NCBI RefSeq assembly: GCF_015668195.1
Contig: NZ_JADPFC010000004.1
Location: 62,001-126,000 of the forward strand
Direction of reading: 5' to 3'
Length of the DNA: 64,000 nucleotides
From: Romboutsia_C sp015668195
GTDB taxonomy: Bacteria > Bacillota > Clostridia > Peptostreptococcales > Peptostreptococcaceae
Every line of letters starts with the position of its first letter. The first letter of the stretch is position 1. The notes beneath the pieces were generated by a model, which ran no database searches, was not told where the DNA came from, and saw only the letters and a program-made list of their open reading frames with translations. The position numbers and the translations under genes are program-made. This document shows positions 54,760-62,557 of this stretch, one piece after another.

Positions 54760-55779
54760 CTACACCTTAGCAAAATTGCAGGCTGGATATGTGCAAATAT
54801 CGCAATTCATACAAAGCCCACCATGCCCATACATTGCTATATCTTTTTTAGTTAATTTTTCATCTATTAATACCCTTGGTAAAATAACATCAAATACAGT
54901 TGTTTTATTATACATTGCACATCCTGGTATCCCCATTATAGGTATATCACCTTTATATGCTAATAAAAACATTGCTCCAGGAAGTATTGGTGAACCATAA
55001 GTTATTATATTTGCACCACTTTCTTTTATAGCAGTAGGTGTTACATCATCTGGATCTACACTCATACCACCTGTGCAACATATAAGTTCTGCACCTTGAT
55101 TTATGAAATTTTCTATAGCATTTTTTATCATAGTAATATCATCTTTGCATATAGCTTGCCCTATAACTTCACACCCAAACTTTTCAACTTTTTCTTTTAT
55201 AGCAGGTCCAAATTTATCTACTATTCTTTTATAAAATACTTCATTTCCAGTTGTAACTATACCAACCTTCTTAGGTCTAAACTCTACTACGTTTACTATT
55301 TTTTTATTACCTACTATATTTTTTGCTTCAATTAGCTTATTTTTATCTATTAGTAAAGGGATCACTCTTGTTCCTGCTACTTTAGTTCCTTTATTTACTA
55401 TAAAATTATTGTGTAGAGTAGATAACATTATATCATCTATCATATTAAGTTCTAGTAATGTATCTACATCTATTTTTAGAAGTCCATATTTATTTGATAT
55501 AAAATCTATTTTTCCTTCTTTTATATCACTAAACTCTAAATTTTCTCCTGCTGTTAAATCTTTTAAGAATATAGCACCACCATTTTCATGAACCATATTT
55601 TCATTTTTTTCCCAAACATATAGATGATCTTTACCTATTGATAATAAAACATCTATATCTTCTTTTTTTACTATATGGCCTTTTTTAAAGGCAACTCCTT
55701 TAAATTCACCTGGAATTATCTTTGTTATATCATGACAAAGTATGTGTCCTATAGCATCTACTGTCTTAATCTTTTTCAT
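54760..55779 (-). CDS. MoeA-like molybdopterin-binding protein
   Basis: 339 residues. The central MoaB/Mog-like domain has TTGNEVFYKRIVDKFGPA, CTGGMSVDPDDVTP and GIPGCAMY. The N-terminal part (IGHILCHDITKIIPGEFKG, FKKGHIV) resembles MoeA domains. The C-terminus carries a Cys cluster (LCMNCDICTYPAC). Such proteins accompany genes for selenium-dependent molybdenum hydroxylases. Overlaps the upstream nucleotidyltransferase by 14 bp, so the two are translationally coupled. Confidence 0.88.
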   Translation of the reverse strand: MKKIKTVDAIGHILCHDITKIIPGEFKGVAFKKGHIVKKEDIDVLLSIGKDHLYVWEKNENMVHENGGAIFLKDLTAGENLEFSDIKEGKIDFISNKYGLLKIDVDTLLELNMIDDIMLSTLHNNFIVNKGTKVAGTRVIPLLIDKNKLIEAKNIVGNKKIVNVVEFRPKKVGIVTTGNEVFYKRIVDKFGPAIKEKVEKFGCEVIGQAICKDDITMIKNAIENFINQGAELICCTGGMSVDPDDVTPTAIKESGANIITYGSPILPGAMFLLAYKGDIPIMGIPGCAMYNKTTVFDVILPRVLIDEKLTKKDIAMYGHGGLCMNCDICTYPACNFAKV

Positions 55780-56344
55780 ATATTCCCCCTAGTTGTATGT
55801 AGTCTTTTTTTGTGTCAATATCAAATAACATATATTCACTGACGTCTACATATTTTATATTGCATGAGTTAGTTATAACTTTTTTACCTTTTTCATCTTC
55901 TTTTAATCTTAATAATTCCCCTCTTTTAGACTTTGGGAATATTACAGGATTTCCTTTTTTGTCTTTATATCTTGGAATTATTATAAAATCTTTATTTTCA
56001 TTAAATACTTCTATCATTTTATTTATATAATTACTATCAATTAAAGGTTGGTCACCTACAAAAAACATATATCCCAAAGATTCTTTACTGTTATTTATAC
56101 CTAACTTTATAGATTCACTTTGGCCTATATAATTTTTTTTATTTTCTATATATTTAAAATTATATTTTTTTGAAATCTCCTTTATTTCATTGTATGAACT
56201 AACAACTATGACTTCTTTAAAATCAACTTTTGATACTTCATCAAGTACATATTCTATTATAGTTTTATCTTTGTACTTTAGTAAGAGCTTATTTTCTCCC
56301 ATTCTTTTTGATAGCCCTGATGCCATTATAATCGCTGTTATCAT
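55766..56344 (-). CDS. MobA/MocA-like nucleotidyltransferase
   Basis: 192 residues; GT-A-like nucleotidyltransferase with MASGLSKRMGENKLLLKYKDK at the N-terminus, GQSESIKLGI and metal-binding VGDQPLID. The relation is to MocA/YgfJ (CTP:molybdopterin cytidylyltransferase), which makes the cytosine dinucleotide cofactor of xanthine dehydrogenase-type hydroxylases. Between yqeC and the MoeA-like gene, consistent with that pathway. Confidence 0.85.
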   Translation of the reverse strand: MITAIIMASGLSKRMGENKLLLKYKDKTIIEYVLDEVSKVDFKEVIVVSSYNEIKEISKKYNFKYIENKKNYIGQSESIKLGINNSKESLGYMFFVGDQPLIDSNYINKMIEVFNENKDFIIIPRYKDKKGNPVIFPKSKRGELLRLKEDEKGKKVITNSCNIKYVDVSEYMLFDIDTKKDYIQLGGIYEKD

Positions 56345-56433
56345 TTTTTATACCCTTATTTATTTATTAAAAAATTTATTTTATAAAAATATAAAACACT
56401 AATTATTTGTTATATTAAAATAAATCTTATACT

Positions 56434-57144
56434 CTATACACAATAAAATAAATCATTTAATATACTCCCATATATTATTTTTATATTATGTTCATGTTTA
56501 TTAATACTGTTAATAAGATTTTTTGCTATATATAACTGATTTTTTGTTTCTACTTTATTAATTAATAATATTTTTTCACAATTGGTATTTTTAAACATAC
56601 CATTTTCATTTAGTACTATATCAACCATATTTTCTATAGATACTTTACTTTTGGTATTTGTTAATTTTTCAAATTCTTTAAGTCTATGTATATTTTTATC
56701 GTTTATACACATATCATAAGAGGTTATATCTAATACACCTATAACTTTCGTGCTTTTAGGATATACTACTGGCTCATTTATATTCCATCCTTTAAGCTTT
56801 TTTCTCTTAGAACCATCACCTTCTATTAAAAGTACATCAAAATCATCTTCAATTTTATCTAAATCGTAAAAATCTAATCCTATTATCTTATTATCTAAGT
56901 TTATATACTTTCCAACAACAACTACTCTTTCTTTTTCACATTTTTTATATTTTGTACTATCTAATAGATACATATTATCATATACTTCTTTTGATGGTAC
57001 ATATATTTTTGTAGTTGTGCTTATAAGTACTTTTTTACTATTAATGCTATATGCCAACTTATTTATAAGTGAAGTTTTTCCTCCAGCTCCTATTACTGTT
57101 ATAATCTCTTTTTCTCTTAAGTTTAATGCTTCTTTTAAATTCAT
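56434..57144 (-). CDS. yqeC: Selenium cofactor biosynthesis protein YqeC
   Basis: 236 residues. P-loop-like VIGAGGKTSLINKLAYSI, STTTKIYVPSKEVYDN, FDVLLIEGDGSKRKKLKGWN and PKSTKVIGVLDIT are the marks of YqeC, an accessory protein of selenium-dependent molybdenum hydroxylases whose exact step is unproven. First of three genes with the MocA-like and MoeA-like proteins. It supports a selenium-using physiology, relevant to the UGA-containing gene at 42061-42414. No hydroxylase subunit gene is in the window. Confidence 0.88.
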   Translation of the reverse strand: MNLKEALNLREKEIITVIGAGGKTSLINKLAYSINSKKVLISTTTKIYVPSKEVYDNMYLLDSTKYKKCEKERVVVVGKYINLDNKIIGLDFYDLDKIEDDFDVLLIEGDGSKRKKLKGWNINEPVVYPKSTKVIGVLDITSYDMCINDKNIHRLKEFEKLTNTKSKVSIENMVDIVLNENGMFKNTNCEKILLINKVETKNQLYIAKNLINSINKHEHNIKIIYGSILNDLFYCV

Positions 57145-57191
57145 ATCTACCCCAATTTTATATAGTTGTTTATAAAATTTTAATGTAAAAT

Positions 57192-57232
57192 AAAAAATCC
57201 ATAGAATAATTATAACATTATTCTATAGATTT
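57192..57232 (-). terminator. Terminator after FtsZ-like gene
   Basis: 16-bp hairpin with one G-U (AAATCTATAGAATAAT / ATTATTCTATGGATTT) followed by TTT on the minus strand. Confidence 0.85.
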
Positions 57233-57239
57233 ATACAGA

Positions 57240-57983
57240 TTAATTACATACTAATCCTATTTTTATTTTATCTTTTGTTTGTTCTTTTACATACAATGAG
57301 AAAATGCTATCATAAGAATTTTCGCCTTTTTCTTCTATAATAGTTAATATATCATTTACAACAAATATCATTTCATCTTCTTTGCAATAATTAGATCCCA
57401 TCTCAATAAATATTATTTGCTTTTTATTTAAAAGTTCATTATGTGATTTACTTACATTTTCTAGTAAATCCCTTACCATGTCTTCTTTAGATATATCTTT
57501 ACCAAACTCTTTATAAGAATATTTTATTCCACCATCGGTACATAAAGTTTCTTTTAAATCTGTTAAGTCTATGTTTATCATGCATTGATATGATATAGAT
57601 TCAACTAACATATTTACTAAATCTATAAACTTATCCATTGAAGCTTCATCTACTTTAAATTCTCTATTTATATTTACTTCGTCTTTATTTTCTTTATTAG
57701 AAGAATCTATTCCTATACTTAATATTCTTCTTTCATCTGCCATATATCCTATTGCATTGACTATCTGTAATGCTTTTTTATCTTCACTATTATAAGTTAG
57801 AAATAGTAAATCTACTCCATCTAGTAACTCTCTAACATAATCTTTATCTACATCTTGATTTATAGATATTTCTTCTATATCCATATTACTTTCTACTTTA
57901 GATTTTATAGATTTTAATGTATTTATTCCATCATTTCCTATACCTATTATTTTAGCTTTTTCTAATTTTTCCTCTATATTCAT
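57240..57983 (-). CDS. Degenerate FtsZ/tubulin-like protein
   Basis: 247 residues. The N-terminus KIIGIGNDGINTLKSI mimics the first nucleotide loop of FtsZ (VIGVGGGGNNAV), followed by the alternating pattern of a Rossmann-like fold. The C-terminal half (MINIDLTDLKETLCTDGGIKYSYKEFG then EDMVRDLLENVSKS) resembles the FtsZ stretch IDFADVKTIM...GxGxA. The tubulin signature GGGTGTG is absent and length is ~100 residues short, so GTP-driven polymerisation is unlikely. Located 18 bp upstream... of nothing else on its strand but directly follows queT. Confidence 0.6.
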   Translation of the reverse strand: MNIEEKLEKAKIIGIGNDGINTLKSIKSKVESNMDIEEISINQDVDKDYVRELLDGVDLLFLTYNSEDKKALQIVNAIGYMADERRILSIGIDSSNKENKDEVNINREFKVDEASMDKFIDLVNMLVESISYQCMINIDLTDLKETLCTDGGIKYSYKEFGKDISKEDMVRDLLENVSKSHNELLNKKQIIFIEMGSNYCKEDEMIFVVNDILTIIEEKGENSYDSIFSLYVKEQTKDKIKIGLVCN

Positions 57984-58001
57984 AATATCTCCTTAATCAT
58001 A

Positions 58002-58493
58002 TTACTTTAATAGTTTAAGATATTTATCTTCTAATATCTTAAATAGTGGAACACCGATTATAGTTATTACTACAAATTGTCCAAAACCTACTTGTAGCAT
58101 TGAAAGTATAAGAGGTACCCCAAATAACTTATTTAACATAATACCTATTATTATAGCATTTACTATTGTTGGCCACAATGATGCGATTAATACACAACCT
58201 TTTTTTCCTTTCATTGTTTTGCCTGTTAAGTAAACTAGGTATACACTTATAAATGTTGCCAAAGTTCCAAATATAATATCAGGAACACCATAAGGACCTA
58301 TTACATTAGCTAAAAAACATCCTATTGTCAAAGCTAATATGTATTCCTTACTTATAAGTGGAAGTAGTGTCATAACCTCAGATATTCTAAATTGTATTGT
58401 TCCATAACTTATAAAACCAAAAATTAGAGTAACTGCTGCATATACACCCGCTATCATTCCAATTTTAACTATTTTTTTAGTATTATTTCTCAT
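58002..58493 (-). CDS. queT: QueT family preQ1/queuosine-precursor transporter
   Basis: 163 residues, five to six hydrophobic helices, ECF S-component-like fold with SYGTIQFRISEVMTLLPL, the QueT hallmark, and IGPYGVPDIIFGTLAT. It imports preQ1-type precursors for queuosine tRNA modification, using a shared ECF module. Control by the preQ1-I riboswitch immediately upstream confirms the substrate class. RBS TTAGGAGA before ATG 58493. The FtsZ-like gene follows 18 bp downstream and may be cotranscribed. Confidence 0.93.
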   Translation of the reverse strand: MRNNTKKIVKIGMIAGVYAAVTLIFGFISYGTIQFRISEVMTLLPLISKEYILALTIGCFLANVIGPYGVPDIIFGTLATFISVYLVYLTGKTMKGKKGCVLIASLWPTIVNAIIIGIMLNKLFGVPLILSMLQVGFGQFVVITIIGVPLFKILEDKYLKLLK

Positions 58494-58537
58494 CTTTTTT
58501 CTCCTAAGTGCTTATTATTTATAGCCTAATCTACTTG

Positions 58538-58571
58538 GAAAAAATAAAAACCGTAGAAATTCTACGGTTTT
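58538..58571 (-). terminator. Terminator of the preQ1 riboswitch
   Basis: Hairpin AAACCGTAG-AATTT-CTACGGTTT followed by a T-rich tract on the minus strand. Its 5' arm can instead pair with CTACGGTT at 58600-58607, the antiterminator. Confidence 0.85.
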
Positions 58572-58599
58572 AATGGCAGTTAATTAAATGCCTATTTTT

Positions 58600-58640
58600 A
58601 ACCGTAGTTTTTTTTATAGACAGGAGGCTTTCGAACTGTC
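58600..58640 (-). promoter_or_regulatory. preQ1-I riboswitch aptamer
   Basis: Minus strand GACAGTTCGAAAGCCTCCTG then TCTATAAAAAAAACTACGG: stem GACAG/CTGTC, pyrimidine-rich loop, A-rich tail with ACTA, the compact class-I H-pseudoknot layout. The tail overlaps the antiterminator half CTACGGTT, so ligand binding should free the terminator. A separate small hairpin (TGGCAGTT region, 58574-58592) sits between aptamer and terminator. Confidence 0.88.
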
Positions 58641-58700
58641 TTTTTAAGTTTACTTACGATATTATATAATATATATTTTTTTATTTCAAATATTTTAATA

Positions 58701-59285
58701 TTACTTTAATATATTTTTAGCCTCAATCATTCTTTGAAGTGCTGTTATTATAACTATAAATGAAAATATATTAACTACTATACCTAAATAGCTTTCAAAA
58801 ACCATCATAAGAGATAACATTATAAATCCTTCACTTCTTTCAGCTACTCCTGCTTGATAATAAAATGATTTTATGCCACTTTTTTCACTAACTGCACCAA
58901 CTGTTAAAAATATGACCATTGATATTAATATACAAGCTAATAATACAATAATATTTAATCTTACCTCTTCAAATTTGAGTGCACTTACAAATATTATACC
59001 TATTTCTACTATCCTATCAAATGTAACATCTAGCACTGTTCCAAAACTAGATGATGAGTTTGTTTTTCTAGCTATACTTCCATCTACTGCATCTAAGTAT
59101 CCAGATATCCAAAGTACTATTACAGCAAATATATTTTTATCTAAATATAATAAAATTGCTGATAATACTCCAAGTATAAGAGCTAGTACAGTTACAGTAT
59201 TTGCGCTAATTTTTCTTTTTATAAATATATTTGCTCCAAATTCTATAAATGGACTTACATATTTTCTAGCATGTGTATCTAACAT
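58701..59285 (-). CDS. CDP-alcohol phosphatidyltransferase family protein
   Basis: 194 residues, about six helices. The catalytic motif D-x2-DG-x2-AR-x8-G-x3-D-x3-D is present: LDAVDGSIARKTNSSSSFGT continuing LDVTFDRIVE. This transfers a phosphatidyl or similar group from a CDP-activated donor to an alcohol. N-terminus SPFIEFGANIFIKRKISANTVT is typical. Acceptor unknown. Last gene of a four-gene unit with two VTT proteins and a CCG protein, 20 bp after the previous gene. Confidence 0.9.
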   Translation of the reverse strand: MLDTHARKYVSPFIEFGANIFIKRKISANTVTVLALILGVLSAILLYLDKNIFAVIVLWISGYLDAVDGSIARKTNSSSSFGTVLDVTFDRIVEIGIIFVSALKFEEVRLNIIVLLACILISMVIFLTVGAVSEKSGIKSFYYQAGVAERSEGFIMLSLMMVFESYLGIVVNIFSFIVIITALQRMIEAKNILK

Positions 59286-59305
59286 ATTATTTCCTTTCTA
59301 TTTTT

Positions 59306-59959
59306 TTAATGTTTCTCTTCTAATTTATCTTTTAGAAATCTATTTTTTAAAAATATTGATATAGTAAATAATAATACTAAAAGAGCTATTGAAATATAAA
59401 AGCTAGTACTTTTTATATTTAAAGAAGTAGCTCCTATATTTGTAAATACTGCTATACCAGGAATAGTCCCAAATAGTGTAGCTAGTATAAAATCCTTATA
59501 TTTTACATTTGTAATACCTGCTCCATAGCTTATTACATCAAATGGAAATAGTGGTATTAGCCTTAATAGAAATATTATATAAAATCCATTTTTTTCTATT
59601 AATCTTTCTATTTTTTCTAATTTATCACTTGATCTTTTTTTAATTATTTCTTTGCCTAAATACCTAGCTATAAAAAATGCTATACTTGCACCTATTAAAG
59701 CTCCTATTGTTGTATATATATATCCCTTACTAAATCCAAATATTAGGCCTGCTGATATTGCAAGTACTGAATCTGGAAAAAATGTTAGAGGTACTAATGA
59801 AAACATCACTATATATATAAGTGGAGCTAATACACCAAATGTTTTTACATACTCTTTTATTGTATATATATCAACATTATTACCTATATATTTATTTGTA
59901 ATTACTACAAAAGCTAATATTAGTATTATGATTAGTATTTTTTTTAACTTATTATTCAT
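59306..59959 (-). CDS. TVP38/TMEM64 (VTT) family membrane protein
   Basis: 217 residues, about six hydrophobic segments, with the VTT-domain core: VPLTFFPDSVLAISAGLIFG, GALIGASIAFFIARYLGKE and LRLIPLFPFDVISYGAGITN. VTT (DedA-like) proteins include lipid scramblases and undecaprenyl-phosphate flippases. Overlaps the CCG-protein gene by 8 bp and precedes the CDP-alcohol enzyme by 20 bp. Confidence 0.88.
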   Translation of the reverse strand: MNNKLKKILIIILILAFVVITNKYIGNNVDIYTIKEYVKTFGVLAPLIYIVMFSLVPLTFFPDSVLAISAGLIFGFSKGYIYTTIGALIGASIAFFIARYLGKEIIKKRSSDKLEKIERLIEKNGFYIIFLLRLIPLFPFDVISYGAGITNVKYKDFILATLFGTIPGIAVFTNIGATSLNIKSTSFYISIALLVLLFTISIFLKNRFLKDKLEEKH

Positions 59960-60773
59960 ATTTTCTCCTATTATTTAGTTTATATCTATTTATCCATGAA
60001 TTTATACTAGACTTATTATGTTGTGTAAACTTATCTTTGCTTAAATATTTTTCATTAAATATTAAATCTAGTATATGAATTGAATTTTTTCCTCCATTTA
60101 TCATAAACTTAACACATGTTTCACAGTAACATATAGTATAATCACTTTTTGTTTGAGAACATCTTTTTTCAAGTTGTTTTTTCTTATTTTCGTTATCTGT
60201 AAATATAGCTCCACAACACATAGAACTACTTCTATTTTTTTCAAATTCACTATACTTAATTCCTAGGTTTTTAAGTATATCTCTAGCACTTGTATATATA
60301 GATTCAACACCTCTTATTGCGCAGGAATCATGTATTGCAAATTCTATATTTAGATCACTATAATATCCAATTAACCTATTATCTAATCCAAATTCTCTTA
60401 TGACATCTAATAAAAAATATACTTCTATATTTTTACTATTTTCACTTAAACTTTTATAACAATTAGGACATGACGTTATAACCTTTTTAACATTGTTAGT
60501 ATTTAGAGTTTCATCTAAATTTTTATAGTATTTTTCAAATGATTTATAGTCTTTTATCATTTTACTTGGTTTATAACAACAAGAAAAAGTTATTCCTATA
60601 TTTTTTATATGACCCCTTAAATAATTATATATATTTACTATAGTCTTTTCATCATACCCACTCAAACTACACCCTGGCATAAATAATACATCACTATATT
60701 CATCTATAAAAGTTTTTCTAAATAATTTATTATTGCTGCTAATTTGATGTATTTTATATGGTAGTTTACTCAT
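59952..60773 (-). CDS. HdrB-like CCG-domain iron-sulfur protein
   Basis: 273 residues with two complete CCG cluster motifs: C35, C65-C66, C102-X2-C105, and C151, C186-C187, C217-X2-C220. This is the pattern of heterodisulfide reductase subunit B, GlpC and LutA, which hold noncubane or cubane [4Fe-4S] centres used in disulfide or quinone redox. No N-terminal ferredoxin domain or membrane helix is present. Between two VTT genes and overlapping the downstream one, so it probably acts in the same membrane-lipid or redox process. RBS AAGGTGAT before ATG 60773. Confidence 0.88.
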   Translation of the reverse strand: MSKLPYKIHQISSNNKLFRKTFIDEYSDVLFMPGCSLSGYDEKTIVNIYNYLRGHIKNIGITFSCCYKPSKMIKDYKSFEKYYKNLDETLNTNNVKKVITSCPNCYKSLSENSKNIEVYFLLDVIREFGLDNRLIGYYSDLNIEFAIHDSCAIRGVESIYTSARDILKNLGIKYSEFEKNRSSSMCCGAIFTDNENKKKQLEKRCSQTKSDYTICYCETCVKFMINGGKNSIHILDLIFNEKYLSKDKFTQHNKSSINSWINRYKLNNRRKYE

Positions 60774-60822
60774 TTTATCACCTTCCTTAAACTTATTTTA
60801 AAATAATTTTTTTATAATTTAC

Positions 60823-60857
60823 AAAAACAATATGGATTGGTTAAACCAATCCACATT
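60823..60857 (-). terminator. Attenuator-like terminator inside the VTT operon
   Basis: 14-bp near-perfect hairpin (AATGTGGATTGGTT / AACCAATCCATATT) followed by TTTTT on the minus strand, between the first VTT gene and the CCG gene. It should limit read-through. Confidence 0.8.
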
Positions 60858-61575
60858 ATTTTTCTTTTAAAGATTTATCTAAATTGCTATTTTTTTCATT
60901 GTAAATCTTTTTTAACATATATCCAAGTATACTTAATGCAAACAATATCATAATACCTTTTACTACAAATTTTAAGGAACCTGTTAACATATCACCAACA
61001 TAAGAATATATTATAGTTGCAGGAAGCTGTCCTATGCCTGTTGCTATAAAAAATGAACTAAACTTCATTGAAGTAAGACCTGCTGCATAGCTAACAAGAT
61101 CAAAAGATATAAATGGAAGTAATCTAACTATTAATATTGTATGTTTTCCATATTTATCAAAAAAGTTATCTATGTTATCTAATGCATATTTACTTGTAAA
61201 CTTTATAACTACGTCTCTCCCTAAAAATCTTGCTATATAAAAGCATAATGCTGCTCCTGCCATTGAACTAGTCCATGAAAGTATTGCTCCTTTTACCCAC
61301 CCAAATAAAGCCGCATTGGCAAAAGTTATTAAAAATGCAGGAAGTGGTGCTGCCACTGATTGAAGTATCATAAGTAAAAAGGATATTATAGGTGCTAATA
61401 TACCAAAAGATAGTATATATTCTTTTATAGCATCTATGTTTAGCATACTTAAATAAAATATCATCTGATTTATGCCTTTATTTATCTGTGGTATAAATAA
61501 ATATATACCTATTACTAATAATGATACACCTATTTTTACTACCATATTTTTTAGTTTTTTATCTATTTTAATCAC
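60856..61575 (-). CDS. TVP38/TMEM64 (VTT) family membrane protein
   Basis: 239 residues; paralog of the protein at 59306-59959. N-terminal helix, then the VTT core: PLPAFLITFANAALFGWVKG, SSMAGAALCFYIARFLGRD and VRLLPFISFDLVSYAAGLTS. The conserved Gly, Arg and FD-SY-A elements match its neighbour. Charged tail KIYNEKNSNLDKSLKEK. First gene of the unit; start ATG 61575 has a weak AGGTGAT leader. Lipid translocation is the likely role by family. Confidence 0.87.
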   Translation of the reverse strand: MIKIDKKLKNMVVKIGVSLLVIGIYLFIPQINKGINQMIFYLSMLNIDAIKEYILSFGILAPIISFLLMILQSVAAPLPAFLITFANAALFGWVKGAILSWTSSMAGAALCFYIARFLGRDVVIKFTSKYALDNIDNFFDKYGKHTILIVRLLPFISFDLVSYAAGLTSMKFSSFFIATGIGQLPATIIYSYVGDMLTGSLKFVVKGIMILFALSILGYMLKKIYNEKNSNLDKSLKEK

Positions 61576-61856
61576 CTACTATGTCCTATTTATATGTTTT
61601 TTATCAGATTATGACATTTATAATAAAATACATAATAATATTTAAACTTTTAAAATCATTCTTAAATATTTTAGCATAAACTATATAAAATTCTTATAAA
61701 TATATATATTGTAATTTTTTATACTAATTACTACATATATTGATTTTTTCTATATATAATTTATGTTTTATAAATATTTATTTGTACATAAATTTGGTGT
61801 AACAATTTTCATGAAGATACATATTATAAATATTAATATTTATAATTGGAGGTTTT
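61576..61856. other. AT-rich divergent intergenic region
   Basis: 281 bp between divergent genes, more than 80 percent A+T by eye. It must hold promoters for both sides but I see no clear consensus box, hairpin or small frame. Confidence 0.5.
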
Positions 61857-62207
61857 ATGCCTAGAAATAAAGGTTTTAATAACCGTAACTTATTAATAAA
61901 TAATTGTAATTCATTTTCTAATCAAAATCTTATACTAGTTACTATATTGGCAGCAATCATAGGTCAAGAAATAGAAAACGATGAAGAATTAGCACTTCTT
62001 GGTACATTTTTTATAGTTTTAGGAGAACAATTATCTTTACTTTCTGAAAGTAGAATAATATGTAAAGAAACCAATAAAGAATTTGAAGAATTAAATGATA
62101 AAGTAGAAGGGTATGAAATTAATGAGATATTTTTAAGAAGCACCCCAAGAAAGAGAATAAAAAAAATTAAGAAAAAATACATAAAAAAATACAATAACAA
62201 AAAATAA
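61857..62207 (+). CDS. Hypothetical protein, spore-type small protein pattern
   Basis: 116 residues. N-terminus Asn-rich (NNRNLLINNCNSFSNQN), central hydrophobic helix (LILVTILAAIIGQEI), then NDEELALLGTFFIVLGEQLSLL, a pattern common in clostridial small proteins of unknown role that keep track of one helix and an NLxLLGxFLxxLGxxL segment. The tail is strongly basic (RKRIKKIKKKYIKKYNNKK). RBS TGGAGG precedes ATG 61857. Confidence 0.6.
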   Translation: MPRNKGFNNRNLLINNCNSFSNQNLILVTILAAIIGQEIENDEELALLGTFFIVLGEQLSLLSESRIICKETNKEFEELNDKVEGYEINEIFLRSTPRKRIKKIKKKYIKKYNNKK

Positions 62208-62242
62208 AAAGGCTATAGTATATATATTATAGCCCTTTTTAT
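62204..62242. terminator. Bidirectional terminator
   Basis: About 15-bp hairpin (AAAAAGGCTATA / TATAGCCCTTTTT core) with A/T tails, between convergent small genes. Confidence 0.85.
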
Positions 62243-62245
62243 AAA

Positions 62246-62470
62246 TTACTCTCTGTAGTAATTTTTTTCTCTTGCTGTTTTTTGTTCATTATTTAAATTA
62301 CTCTTTTTAATTCTAGTTTTGCTACTATAAATAGCTTCATTTTCTGATGCCATCTTAGCATTTACTTCGGTTTCATTAGCTCCATTTATACCTAATTCAT
62401 GTGCTATTTCTAATTTTTCCTTTTCATAATCTTGCATTCTTCTAGTACTATGTTTTTTTTGGTTAGTCAT
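62246..62470 (-). CDS. Small SASP-like protein
   Basis: 74 residues, hydrophilic. KLEIAHELGINGANETEVNA recalls the EIAxELGV helix of alpha/beta-type small acid-soluble spore proteins, but the second conserved block (GxxGGxMVKRM type) is missing. The remainder is Lys/Glu/Asn-rich. Probably a minor spore protein; start ATG 62470 has a usable AAGGATG upstream. Confidence 0.55.
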   Translation of the reverse strand: MTNQKKHSTRRMQDYEKEKLEIAHELGINGANETEVNAKMASENEAIYSSKTRIKKSNLNNEQKTAREKNYYRE

Positions 62471-62557
62471 GTTGCCACATCCTTTGGTTTTATTTCTATA
62501 TATATTATTTCACTTCTATAATTTAAAATTCTTATAAAACATTACCAATTTATATAC

